A stretch of 64,000 nt of DNA from Chthonomonas calidirosea (GTDB lineage Bacteria > Armatimonadota > Chthonomonadetes > Chthonomonadales > CAJBBX01), in contig DYKI01000008.1 in the NCBI GenBank assembly GCA_020722705.1, forward strand, positions 8,425 through 72,424, read 5' to 3'. A program made the translations under genes and the position numbers. Shown here piece by piece: positions 1 through 9,031 of the stretch. Numbering within the stretch: position 1 is the first letter of the stretch; each line of letters opens with the position of its first letter. The notes beneath the pieces are model-generated. The model was given only the letters and a program-made list of their open reading frames with translations. It was not told the origin of the DNA and did no database searches.

Positions 1-1
1 C

Positions 2-1447
2 GTCGAGGACCGCCCCGCCGATGCCGAGCTGATGGTGGCCGAGCTGAAGCGTTCCGGGTTCGATGTGCAGTGGCAACGCTCCGACACGGCGCGGAGCTTC
101 GAGGAGGCGCTCCATTCGGAGCCGGACATCGTGCTGGCCGACTACTCGCTGCCGGAGTTCGACGCGATCCGCGCGCTCGGCATCCTCCTGGAGACCGATC
201 GGTCCATTCCGCTGATCGTCGTCACGGGCCAGCTTGGCGACGAGGCCGCTGCCGAGTGCATGAAGCTCGGAGCATGCGACTACGTGCTCAAGGACCGGCT
301 GGCACACCTCGGCCCTGCGGTCGAGATTGCGCTCCAGCAGAGGCGCTTGGACCTGGAGCGGCGGCAGGCCGAGGCGGCGCTGGCAACAAGCGAGGAGCGG
401 CTCAAGCTCGTCCTCGAGGGCAGCCGCAACAGCTTCTGGGACTACGACCTCCGGACCGGGAGGATTGAGCGCAGTCCGCAACTTGCATTGATGCTTGGAT
501 ACGAACCGTCCGACATCGAGCGCATTGGCGCTGAATGGGATCGGATCATCCATCCCGACGACGCTCCCAGGGCGAATGCGGCGCTGCAAGCCCACATAGA
601 CGGGCGCAGCCCCGATTACGAGATCGAATACCGACTGAAGCGACGCACGGGCGAATGGATATGGGTGCTCGACCATGGCCGTGTGGTTGCGCACGATGCC
701 GACGGCACTCCGTTGCGTGTGGCAGGTACCCACAGGGACATCAGCGAAGCCAAGGCCACCAGGGAGCGCCTCACCGAGTCGCTTCAGCAGCTCCGGGCGC
801 TGGCACGCAGGCTGCAGACGGTTCGCGAGGAGGAGCGCGCAGGCATTGCCCGAGAAGTCCACGACGTTCTCGGCCAGGAGATGACCGGCCTGAAGATGGA
901 TGTCTCCTGGTTGGCGACCCGCCTTGGGAAAGTCGAAGACCTTGAGGATATCCATCCGCTGATCGAGAAGCTGCACACGATGTCGCACCACATTGACCTG
1001 ACGATCCAGAACATTCGCCGGATCTCGACCGAGCTCAGGCCTGCGGTGCTCGATGCGCTCGGCCTCGTTGCCGCCCTCGAATGGCAGGCCCATGACTTCA
1101 GCAAACGTACCGGCGTACCGTGCAGCTTCGCCAGCGAGTCCGACGACATTGAACTCGACAATGAACGCGCGACAGCGGTCTTCCGGATATTCCAGGAGTC
1201 GCTGACCAACGTCATACGCCATGCGCGGGCCACACAGGTTGAGGCGCGGCTGGCGGTTAGCGACGACGTCCTCATCTTGACCGTGCAGGACAACGGTGTC
1301 GGCATGCCGAAGAATATGGACATCGTCCAGAAGTCGCTTGGCCTGCTCGGCATGCAGGAGCGTGCCATGATCTTCGGCGGCAATGTCACCATCGTCGGCG
1401 GCCCCGGCGAAGGGACCAGAGTGGCGCTTCGAATGCCGCTCGCCTGA
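2..1447 (+). CDS. Hybrid sensor: receiver-PAS-histidine kinase (5' truncated)
   Basis: The reading frame is open from base 2 with no start codon, so the gene begins before the window. The first visible residues (VEDRPADAELM) are the beta1 acidic cluster of a receiver domain, and the phospho-acceptor Asp is in VLADYSLPEFD. A PAS/PAC sensor domain follows at about residues 130-250 (SFWDYDLRTGRIERS, then a PAC-like RLKRRTGEWIWVLDHGR). The kinase core is of the NarX/DegS HisKA_3 type, with the His in AREVHDVLGQEMTGLKMD and the HATPase motifs NVIRHARAT, DNGVGMP and GLLGMQERA. No membrane segment is visible, so the visible part looks cytoplasmic. The partner is probably the NarL-type regulator that starts 99 bp downstream. 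The signal sensed is unknown. Confidence 0.9.
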   Translation, partial: VEDRPADAELMVAELKRSGFDVQWQRSDTARSFEEALHSEPDIVLADYSLPEFDAIRALGILLETDRSIPLIVVTGQLGDEAAAECMKLGACDYVLKDRLAHLGPAVEIALQQRRLDLERRQAEAALATSEERLKLVLEGSRNSFWDYDLRTGRIERSPQLALMLGYEPSDIERIGAEWDRIIHPDDAPRANAALQAHIDGRSPDYEIEYRLKRRTGEWIWVLDHGRVVAHDADGTPLRVAGTHRDISEAKATRERLTESLQQLRALARRLQTVREEERAGIAREVHDVLGQEMTGLKMDVSWLATRLGKVEDLEDIHPLIEKLHTMSHHIDLTIQNIRRISTELRPAVLDALGLVAALEWQAHDFSKRTGVPCSFASESDDIELDNERATAVFRIFQESLTNVIRHARATQVEARLAVSDDVLILTVQDNGVGMPKNMDIVQKSLGLLGMQERAMIFGGNVTIVGGPGEGTRVALRMPLA

Positions 1448-1546
1448 CGCCTGCGCCGGTCGTGGCCGGATGGAGTACGACGCAAGACGCCACGCGGCGA
1501 ACACTGAGATGCGCCGGCGGCCATAGACCGTCACGGAGGAGAAGTG

Positions 1547-2179
1547 ATGCACAGCATCCTGATCGTTGACGACCATGCAGTAGTCCGAACGGGTATCAAG
1601 CAGATACTGGCGGACGCTTTCGCAGGAGCGGACATAGACGAGGCCGGCAATGCCGACGAGGCGCTGGGCAAGGTGCTCAAGCGCGAATACGGTCTTGTCA
1701 TCCTCGACATCAGCATGCCCGGCCGCAGCGGTCTTGAGGTGTTGCGTGACCTGAAGTACCAGCGTCCGACCATGCCGGTTCTGGTCCTTAGCGTCCATCC
1801 CGAAGATCAGATGGGTATCCGACTGCTGAAGGCAGGCGCATCTGGATACCTCAACAAAGACAGCGCCCCCGACGACCTGATCAAGGCGGTCGGCAAGGTG
1901 CTCGAAGGTGGCCGGTACATCAGCCCTACGCTGGCCGAGCGCCTGGTGCTCGACATCCAGACCGACAGCGGCAAACCGCCCCATGAGATCCTGTCGGATC
2001 GTGAGTACGAGGTCCTTTGTGCCATTGCGCGCGGCAAGGCAGTCAGCGAGATTGCGCGCGACCTTTCGCTCAGCGTCAAGACCGTCAGCACCTATCGCAC
2101 GCGCATCCTTGAGAAGATGCAGATGAAGACCAATGCCGAGTTGACGCACTATGCCGTGCGTCAGGGACTGGTGGACTGA
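1547..2179 (+). CDS. NarL/FixJ-family response regulator
   Basis: This is a DNA-binding response regulator of 210 residues, the usual length for the family. The receiver domain spans about residues 1-125, with the acidic pair in LIVDDH, phospho-acceptor Asp54 in LVILDISMPG and the conserved Lys in GYLNKDS. The C-terminal LuxR-type helix-turn-helix is at about 145-205 (LSDREYEVLCAIARGKAVSEIA, with KTVSTYRTRILEKM as the recognition region). ATG 1547 is preferred because GGAGGA lies six bases upstream; the GTG at 1544 would be only three bases from it. It follows the hybrid kinase on the same strand and is very likely its output partner. Its targets are not evident; the GH36 gene directly downstream is one candidate. 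Confidence 0.92.
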   Translation: MHSILIVDDHAVVRTGIKQILADAFAGADIDEAGNADEALGKVLKREYGLVILDISMPGRSGLEVLRDLKYQRPTMPVLVLSVHPEDQMGIRLLKAGASGYLNKDSAPDDLIKAVGKVLEGGRYISPTLAERLVLDIQTDSGKPPHEILSDREYEVLCAIARGKAVSEIARDLSLSVKTVSTYRTRILEKMQMKTNAELTHYAVRQGLVD

Positions 2180-2234
2180 CGAGCGCAACGGCATCGGCTC
2201 CGAACATCGGCCACAAGGTCGCGGTCCTGTGCAC

Positions 2235-4661
2235 ATGAGCGCCGAAGCTTTGTCGGTCATTGTTGGCGACGACGGCCTCGCCTCGGTCTCCGTTGCCGGA
2301 TGGCCGAAGCTCCGGCTTGACGGGCTTTCGTCCGCGGTTGCGATCGCCCAGGGCACGCTGCGGCGTGAGCAGGTGCGGGTTCGTCGTGACGGCGCCGGCC
2401 ACGTGGAGGTGGTCGAATCATTCGAGGCCGGACTGACGCTGAGGCGAAGCCTCTCCATCGGTGCCAGGCGGGTCGTTGTTCTCGCTTCCGAACTTGCCAA
2501 CGCTTCATCTGCGACTGTGGACGTTGCCGATGTCCGCCTGCTCAGAGCGTCGGGTGACGCCTTGCCGGGAGCGCAGGGTGGATCGCCGCGCGTGTACGAG
2601 CAGGGCTCCTACTGGTGTCGCGTCCGGCACTGGGGGGCTCCTGCGGCGTCGCCCGCCGGATCGGGCGAACAGGACGCGACGCAGGCTGCATCGGTCAGCG
2701 GCTCGCAGTACGTGTGGCTTGTCTATGACTCCGATGCCGCCATGGCGCTGCTGGTCGGGTTCGAAACCGGCGAGCGCTGGACGGGCGACATCCATACCGT
2801 CTGGCGGGGAGGCCGATTGACGGAATGGTCCGTCGGGTTGGGCTGCGGCCTGACGAGGCTCCAGGCGGGCGAGTCCTGGAAGCTCGAAACGCTGACGATC
2901 GCCGCCGGCAAGGACCCGTGGACGCTGTTGTGCGAGTATGGCGATCGTGTCCGCATGCGCCACCGTCCCCGGATCCTCGACCGCCCTCCAGTCTCCTGGT
3001 GCTCGTGGTACCCCTTCCGCCTGGGGGTCAGCGAGGAGCGTGTGCTCGCCAACGCCCGGATCGCCGCGGAGCGGCTTGAGCCGCTTGGCCTCGTGTACAT
3101 GCTGCTCGACCTGGGCTGGCAAGCCGGGTATCTGCCGTCCTCGTTCAGCGAGAACGATCAGTTCCCGTCGGGCCTTCGCGACCTGTCGGACCGTCTGGCC
3201 CGACTCGGGCTGAAGCTGGGGGCATGGTGCGCGCCGTTCACGATCAGCGAGCATGACCCGCTCGTGTCGGAGCATCCCGAATGGCTCCTCGGGGCCGGCG
3301 GCAGCGAGACGAAGGTCCCGCAATCAACCGGCACCTGGTTCTGAGAGCCGCACGGAAACACTTACGCGCTCGACCTCACCCATCGAGGCGCGCAGGACTG
3401 GCTGAGAAGCCGGATACGGTCCCTCGCCGACCGGGGAGTCCGCTACCTGAAGCCGGACTTCATCGGCGGTGTCACGGCCGGACACCTCACGGGCCGCACG
3501 GATCGCTCAATCGTGGCAGGAGGAGGGGCCGAAGCGGCACGCACCGGATTGGCCATCATCCGAGACGAGATGACAGGACCGGACAAGAGCGCGCTTGCCA
3601 TGAACTGCGGAGGCCCGGAACTGCCCGGCAAGGGCTGCCTGCCGCTCCTCTACACATGCGAGGACACGGGCAACACAGGCTACGTCGGTTGGAAGCACCT
3701 CGAGAACGACTACGGGCGCAACGTGGCCGGGCATCTCTGGAAGAACCGCCGGTGGGGCATCATCCAGCCGTCCTGTATGGTCGTCGGGCTGCCCGGCACG
3801 ATCGAGGAGGCGCGCACGCGGGCCACGGCGACGTTCCTTGCCGGCGGCCAGGTGGACATCGGCGATGACCTGGCCACCCTGCCTGAGGATCGGTGGCAGG
3901 TCCTGCTCGCGACGCTCCCACCCCTCGGTATCAGCGCGACGCCCGTGGATCTGTTTGAACCCATCGAGGCTGCGACACTCGCCTACGATGCGTCCGCAAG
4001 CGGACAAGGCGGCGAGGCTTCGCGCTCCATCGAGGCGGGTGCGTCGCGCGTCTGGAGGCTGCCCGTGCAGGCCGATTGGGACGCGTGGACACTGATCGGG
4101 TTGTTCAACTACGACACCAACGACGATGTGCCCTATGGCAAGGCTCAGATCACCCGCTTCCGCCTGCCCCTGCGCCGGCTTGGCCTCGATCCGAGCGCGA
4201 CGTTTTCGGTATACGAGTTCTGGTCTGCCCAGAACCTCGGCCGCTCTCCCTTCGACCGTCGAAGCCCGAAGGGCTATCGGCACCCTGGCGATGCCCGGTC
4301 GCTCATATCTTCTCCCGCACCGGATGTGTGGGAGGTGGGCTTCTTCGGACCGGGCGTGAAGCTGCTCGTCGTCAGGCCCTGCCGGCCGCACCCCTGGCCG
4401 TCGGGCACCACCTTCCACCAGTCAGGCGGCACGGAGCTGACGCAGGTGCGCTGGGACGGCGAACGCTTGACCGGCGTCTTGCGCAGGAACCGGGGCGAAA
4501 GCGGCTTGCTGGTGATCTCGGCGGATGGCTGGAGCCCCGTCGAGGCCAAGGTACACGGCAGAAAGGTGCCGGCACGCAAGGGAGCCGCCGATTCGGTTAT
4601 ACTTCCGATCACTTGCCATGGCGCCATGACCCGCTGGGAAGTGCGTTTCCGAAACCGCTAG
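2235..4661 (+). pseudogene. GH36-type alpha-galactosidase interrupted by in-frame TGA
   Basis: One frame encodes an alpha-galactosidase-like protein of about 808 codons. It has an N-terminal beta-sandwich (about 1-240), a TIM barrel starting near PPVSWCSWYPFR, and a C-terminal beta domain. A TGA at 3342-3344 (codon 370) interrupts it within GTWF-stop-EPHGNTYALDLTH, and the same frame then continues without shift to TAG at 4659-4661. The putative nucleophile Asp (YLKPDFIGG, codon 408) lies after the stop, so the upstream product could not be catalytic. Family resemblance suggests Trp at the stop, that is TGG to TGA. ATG 2235 was chosen because the alternative ATG 2151 lies inside the regulator gene. 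A sequencing error or readthrough cannot be excluded. The substrate is inferred to be alpha-galactosides. Confidence 0.8.
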
Positions 4662-4691
4662 ACAGACCTCCGAAATGCAACACTTGTCCGG

Positions 4692-4720
4692 TTGTCGGGC
4701 GCGCCGTCCTCTGCTATAAT
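4692..4720 (+). promoter_or_regulatory. Sigma70-type promoter of dnaA
   Basis: TTGTCG (4692-4697), a 17-bp spacer, and a perfect TATAAT (4715-4720) precede dnaA by 30 bp. The expected transcription start is near 4727, giving a short leader. No DnaA-box-like TTATCCACA was recognised in the 90 bp between the GH36 stop and dnaA, so autoregulation by DnaA is not evident. Confidence 0.7.
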
Positions 4721-4750
4721 GCGCGCCTACGGCTGGGCAGGCTACCCCGA

Positions 4751-6199
4751 ATGCGCTCTGACGGACAGCTCTCTTTTTCCGACAACGAGTACACCCTTGC
4801 GGCACGCCATGCGTGGGAGCGCGCTGTGCCCATGCTCGCCAACAAGGTCAGCAAGATCACCTACGAAAGCTACATTCGACCGATGAGGCCGGTGTCGCTC
4901 TGCGACGGTGAAATGGTCCTCGGCGTCGGCACGGCATTCGCCCGCGAGTGGGTCGAGAAACGGTGTCTGCCCGTCATCAAAGCGGCCCTCGACAGCGCGG
5001 TCGGGCAGCCTGTCAACGTAACCATCAAGCTTCTGCCCGGATCAGAACGCGATGACGGACCCTGCCAGGAGGTGCCCGAGCTTGCCCCGCCGGAGGAGGC
5101 ACAGCGGCCTTCCGAGCGGGTTCGCATGCGCGATTCGGCCTTCGAGGAAATGCGGGCGGAGATCTCGCTGGAGCTCTGCGATCGGTTCACGTTCGACACG
5201 TTCGTGGTTGGGCCCAGCAACCAGTTGGCCGTCGCCGCTGCCGAGGCCGTCGCGGACAGTCCCGGCTCTCTATACAACCCGTTGTTCATCTACGGGCCGT
5301 CCGGCCTCGGGAAGACCCACCTGCTGCACGCGATCGGGCGCCGGATACGAGAGGGAAAGCCCTGGACCCGACTGGCTGTCGTTGACGGCGAGACGTTCAC
5401 ACACCACTATGTCGCATCGCTGCGCGAGCGGAAGTCCGATCGCTTCCGGCGCTTCCTCAGGAGCATAGACGTGTGGCTCGTGGACGACATCGAGTTTCTC
5501 GCCGGCAAGGAGCACACGAAAGAGGAGTTCTTCCACACCTTCAACGCGCTGCACCAATCGGGCAGACAGATCGTGCTGACGAGCAACCGCAGCCCGCGTG
5601 ACCTGCGCACGATGGACGACCGCCTCCGAAGCCGGTTCGAGGCAGGACTCATCGCCGACATCTCGCCGCCATCACTGGAGACGCGTGTGGCCATACTCCA
5701 GTCACGGTGCGAGGCCGAGAACTGGACGGTGCCGTCGGAGGTGCTCTACTTCATTGCGGATGCCATTCAGTCCAACGTCCGAGCGCTCGAAGGCGCACTG
5801 ACGCGGCTGGTGGTGAACGCATCGGTGCTCAGAGCCCCCATAGACACGGACCTCGCTCAGGCGGTGCTCACCCATTTCTTCATAGGCAAGAGAACCTCGC
5901 CGCGCAAGCCGACGATGGCCCTCGAAGACATCGTCACCGCAGTTGCCGACTCCTTCGGCGTTACGCCGGAAATACTGCGAAGCCAGAGGCGTGACCGCAG
6001 GTCGTCATTGGCCCGTCAGGTGGCCATGTACCTCTGCAGGGAGATTGCGGACGCATCGTGCCGCGAGATCGGCGCGGTGCTCGGCGGACGCGATCACAGC
6101 ACGGTTCAGCGCGCCATCCAGAAGATAGAGGCGCAGATGCCGCTCGAGCCGGAGATTCGCTCCATCGTGCTCGAACTTCGGTCCCGTCTGACCCGTTAG
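4751..6199 (+). CDS. dnaA: Chromosomal replication initiator protein DnaA
   Basis: DnaA is the replication initiator ATPase that binds DnaA boxes at the origin. All four domains are present in 482 residues: domain I (about 1-95, KVSKITYESYIRPM), a short linker, the AAA+ core and the DNA-binding domain IV. Walker A is GPSGLGKTHL (about 182-191), Walker B is VWLVDDIEFL, sensor I is IVLTSNRSPRDL, and the signature helix-turn-helix is GRDHSTVQRAIQKIE near the C-terminus. Translation starts at ATG 4751, 30 bp after a clear promoter; the longer open frame upstream lies inside the GH36 gene. dnaN and recF, the usual neighbours, are absent. The gene sits instead between GH36 and a small minus-strand gene. 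Confidence 0.97.
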   Translation: MRSDGQLSFSDNEYTLAARHAWERAVPMLANKVSKITYESYIRPMRPVSLCDGEMVLGVGTAFAREWVEKRCLPVIKAALDSAVGQPVNVTIKLLPGSERDDGPCQEVPELAPPEEAQRPSERVRMRDSAFEEMRAEISLELCDRFTFDTFVVGPSNQLAVAAAEAVADSPGSLYNPLFIYGPSGLGKTHLLHAIGRRIREGKPWTRLAVVDGETFTHHYVASLRERKSDRFRRFLRSIDVWLVDDIEFLAGKEHTKEEFFHTFNALHQSGRQIVLTSNRSPRDLRTMDDRLRSRFEAGLIADISPPSLETRVAILQSRCEAENWTVPSEVLYFIADAIQSNVRALEGALTRLVVNASVLRAPIDTDLAQAVLTHFFIGKRTSPRKPTMALEDIVTAVADSFGVTPEILRSQRRDRRSSLARQVAMYLCREIADASCREIGAVLGGRDHSTVQRAIQKIEAQMPLEPEIRSIVLELRSRLTR

Positions 6200-6206
6200 C
6201 CGCGCG

Positions 6207-6542
6207 TCAGAGGTCCTCGACGGCGTCCAGCGCGTCCTTCGTCAGCAGACTGGCGACGGTGTCGCGCACCGCCACATACAACTGCAGAACTGCGAGCCGC
6301 AGCAGGTCGTCGGCAACGCGCGAGCTGTCGAGATGCACGGTCGCGACGCCGCGCTCGTTCACCAGAGTCACCACGACACTCCCCGCCGGAGCCTTCTGCA
6401 CGGTGGCCAGATAGCCGTTGCTCAGCCGCACCGAGTACTGCCCGCCATAGTCGCCCGAACGTTCCCAGACGAGCTTCCCATCGAGGGTCTTGCTCCTTAG
6501 CCTGTTCACAAGCTCAATATGACCGGCTGCCTGCTCGCGCAT
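6207..6542 (-). CDS. Uncharacterised 111-residue protein, likely leaderless
   Basis: A small acidic-to-neutral protein with no recognised family. It has an amphipathic N-terminal helix (HIELVNRLRSKTL), a central strand-rich part (GKLVWERSGDYGGQYSVRLSNGYLATVQK) and a C-terminal helix (RVADDLLRLAVLQLYVAV). It is convergent with dnaA, with 7 bp between the ends, and divergent from pyrG. A perfect TTGACA-N17-TATAAT lies upstream on this strand. The -10 box is followed by seven bases and then the ATG at 6542, so the message probably begins at or next to this codon. An alternative ATG at 6551 would overlap the -10 box and is less likely. The function is unknown. Confidence 0.65.
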   Translation of the reverse strand: MREQAAGHIELVNRLRSKTLDGKLVWERSGDYGGQYSVRLSNGYLATVQKAPAGSVVVTLVNERGVATVHLDSSRVADDLLRLAVLQLYVAVRDTVASLLTKDALDAVEDL

Positions 6543-6549
6543 GTCAGCC

Positions 6550-6578
6550 ATTATAGTCACCGGAATGGGGCATGTCAA
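6550..6578 (-). promoter_or_regulatory. Perfect consensus sigma70 promoter for the minus-strand gene
   Basis: Read on the minus strand, TTGACA (6578-6573), a 17-bp spacer and TATAAT (6555-6550) match the housekeeping consensus at 12 of 12 bases. Seven bases later comes ATG (6542), so no room remains for a leader or ribosome-binding site. On the opposite strand a TATAAT at 6604-6609 may serve pyrG, but no good -35 box accompanies it. Confidence 0.75.
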
Positions 6579-6718
6579 AGGCCGCAGGACGGGCTCGGTA
6601 CGATATAATGGAAAGGGCCACGGCGGAAGCAGAGCGCACCGAGAGCGAGAGCGTCGGTGTCGGGTACGGGTCGAGGCGATGCGGTCGGTCCCCTCCATCA
6701 CCAGCGAAGGGGTTTGCC

Positions 6719-8332
6719 ATGGCCAAGTTCATCTTCGTTACAGGCGGCGTCGTCAGCTCGGTCGGCAAAGGGATCACCACCGCCAGCCTGGGCCGCCTGC
6801 TCCGCAATCGCGGCTTCACCGTCACCGTCCAGAAGCTCGACCCCTACATCAACGTTGACGCCGGCACGATGAACCCCTATCAGCATGGCGAGGTGTTCGT
6901 GACCGAGGACGGCGCCGAGACGGACCTCGACCTGGGCCACTACGAGCGGTTCATTGACGTGAACCTGACGCGCCACTCCTCGGTCACCACCGGCAGCGTC
7001 TACAGCGAGGTGATCGCCAAGGAACGCAAAGGCGAGTACCTGGGCGGCTGCGTCCAGATGATCCCGCATATCACCAACGAGATCAAAGAGCGCATCCTGC
7101 GCGTCGCCGTTGATCCTCCGGCCGACGTTGTCATTGCCGAGATCGGCGGCACCGTCGGCGACATCGAAGGCCAGATATTCATCGAAGCCATCCGCCAGTT
7201 CCGCAAAGACGCCGGCCCGGGCAACACCCTATACGTGCATGTCACCCTGATACCGGAAGTCGGCCCCTGGAACGAGCTGAAAACGAAACCCACGCAGCAC
7301 TCGGTGATCAAGCTGCGCGAGATGGGCATCCAGCCGGATGTGCTGATCTGCCGAAGCAATCACCCCATGTCCGAAGAGATGCGAGACAAGCTCTCGCTCT
7401 TCTGCGATGTCCAGCGCGAAGCGGTCATCGAATCGCGCAACGCCGATACCATCTACGAGGTGCCGCTCCGATACGAGGAAATGGGGCTCGCCGACCTTGT
7501 CGTTACGAGGCTCGGTCTGGCGCGAACGGCTCCGGACATGGCGGAATGGCAGGGCATTGTGGACCGCATCAAGCGTCCCTCCCGCCGAGTTACAGTCGCG
7601 GCCGTCGGCAAGTACACCGACAACGGCGATGCCTACATCTCCATCGGTGAAGCGCTGAAGCACGGCGGCATCGCCAACGATTGCCATGTCGAGATTGACT
7701 GGGTGGATAGCGAGGAGCTCACAGAGGATAACTGCGCCGAACGGCTCTCGCGCGCGGATGCGATCGTCGTACCGGGCGGTTTCGGCCACCGTGGTATCGA
7801 AGGCAAGATCCTGGCCGTGCAGTATGCACGCGAAAGCCGCGTTCCTTATCTTGGGCTGTGCCTGGGCCTGCAGATGGCGGTGATCGAGTTTGCCCGGAAC
7901 GTGTGCGGCCTCAAGGCGGCCAACTCCGAAGAGATGGATCCCGCGACGCAGCATCCGGTCATCCACATTCTGCCGGAGCAGAGGAATGTCACCGACAAGG
8001 GCGCTTCCATGCGCCTCGGCGCCTATCGGTGCCAGATTGTCGGCGGAACCCTGGCCGAGAGGCTCTACGGCGATTCCCACGTGTACGAACGACACCGCCA
8101 CCGCTACGAGGTCAACAACGACTACCGGGACACGCTGAACCGCAATGGAATGATGTGTTCGGGCATCTCCCCGGACTACCGCCTTGTGGAAATCATCGAG
8201 ATCCCGTCTCATCCTTTCTTCATCGCGACCCAGTTTCATCCGGAGTTCAAATCGCGGCCCAATCGTGCGCATCCGCTCTTCCGAGGACTGGTGGAGGCCG
8301 CCCTCAAGGCTCAGGCCGTCAAGGATCAATAA
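6719..8332 (+). CDS. pyrG: CTP synthase
   Basis: CTP synthase aminates UTP to CTP using glutamine and ATP in the cytoplasm, the last step of pyrimidine nucleotide synthesis. The 537-residue protein has the usual full length. The synthetase domain opens with [19 protein letters not shown], including the P-loop, and contains [15 protein letters not shown] and GGTVGDIE. The class I glutamine amidotransferase domain follows at about 295-530, with PGGFGHRG, the nucleophile Cys in YLGLCLGLQ, and a late His-Pro-Glu in [13 protein letters not shown] 6719 is set by homology and by GAAGGGG upstream; the open frame extends further upstream but not with family similarity. The ABC transporter genes follow after 18 bp. 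Confidence 0.97.
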   Translation: MAKFIFVTGGVVSSVGKGITTASLGRLLRNRGFTVTVQKLDPYINVDAGTMNPYQHGEVFVTEDGAETDLDLGHYERFIDVNLTRHSSVTTGSVYSEVIAKERKGEYLGGCVQMIPHITNEIKERILRVAVDPPADVVIAEIGGTVGDIEGQIFIEAIRQFRKDAGPGNTLYVHVTLIPEVGPWNELKTKPTQHSVIKLREMGIQPDVLICRSNHPMSEEMRDKLSLFCDVQREAVIESRNADTIYEVPLRYEEMGLADLVVTRLGLARTAPDMAEWQGIVDRIKRPSRRVTVAAVGKYTDNGDAYISIGEALKHGGIANDCHVEIDWVDSEELTEDNCAERLSRADAIVVPGGFGHRGIEGKILAVQYARESRVPYLGLCLGLQMAVIEFARNVCGLKAANSEEMDPATQHPVIHILPEQRNVTDKGASMRLGAYRCQIVGGTLAERLYGDSHVYERHRHRYEVNNDYRDTLNRNGMMCSGISPDYRLVEIIEIPSHPFFIATQFHPEFKSRPNRAHPLFRGLVEAALKAQAVKDQ

Positions 8333-8350
8333 CGTGGGGACGTCCCGGCC

Positions 8351-9031
8351 ATGACGCCTCTGGTGGAGCTTCGCGCCGTGCGCAAGGAGTTCGGCGAGCG
8401 GGCCGTGCTGGGCGAAGTGAACCTGACGGTCCATCTCGGCGAGACGGTGGCCATCATGGGCCCATCCGGATCGGGCAAGAGCACGCTGCTGAACATCGTC
8501 GGCGGTCTGGACAAGCCGACATCCGGCCAGGCGATCGTCGCAGGCACGGACCTTGCAGCCATCGAGCCGCTCGAGGCAGCCGCCTACCGAGCACACGCCG
8601 TAGGCTTCGTGTTTCAGGAGCACCTCCTGCTTCCTCAGTTGACTGCCATCGAGAACGTCCTATTGCCGACGCTGGCCGCGGGCGCACCCGGATCCGTATC
8701 CCGCGCCATGGAGCTTCTGGAGCATGTTGGCGTGGCGCACCGGGCCGACGCGTTCCCGTGGGAGATGTCCGGCGGCGAGCGGCAGCGGACCGCCATCGCT
8801 CGCGCGCTGATGAACAAGCCCCATCTGCTCCTGTGCGACGAACCGACGGGCAACCTTGACCGTGAGACGGGGGCGAACGTCATTACGCTGCTGCTCGAAG
8901 CTGCTGCGCCCCATTCGTCCGACGCCGAGCGCAGCATGGCTGTAATCATGGTCACGCACAATCCTGACCACGCGGCGCGGTTCGCCCGGCGCTATGTGCT
9001 TGAGGCGGGCGCACTGCGCGAAGGTGCTTAG
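8351..9031 (+). CDS. LolD/MacB-type ABC transporter ATP-binding protein
   Basis: This is the ATPase subunit of an ABC system of the LolD/FtsE/MacB class (226 residues). Walker A is MGPSGSGKSTLL, the Q-loop is FVFQEHLLLP, the signature is EMSGGERQRTAIARAL, Walker B is LLLCDEPTGNLD, and the switch His is in VTHNPDHAARFA. The gene overlaps the start of the large FtsX-like permease by a few bases, so the two almost certainly form one complex. Such systems either extract lipoproteins from the inner membrane or act as mechanotransmitters rather than importers. Which of the two applies here cannot be told from sequence. Confidence 0.93.
   Translation: MTPLVELRAVRKEFGERAVLGEVNLTVHLGETVAIMGPSGSGKSTLLNIVGGLDKPTSGQAIVAGTDLAAIEPLEAAAYRAHAVGFVFQEHLLLPQLTAIENVLLPTLAAGAPGSVSRAMELLEHVGVAHRADAFPWEMSGGERQRTAIARALMNKPHLLLCDEPTGNLDRETGANVITLLLEAAAPHSSDAERSMAVIMVTHNPDHAARFARRYVLEAGALREGA

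Noticed and set aside
3342-3344. Reassignment of TGA to Trp or Sec.
   Set aside because: Many genes here end in TGA and no selenocysteine-type hairpin or Sec context is evident.
6604-6609. TATAAT as a pyrG promoter.
   Set aside because: No acceptable -35 box at 16-18 bp; kept only as a possibility in the note on the minus-strand promoter.
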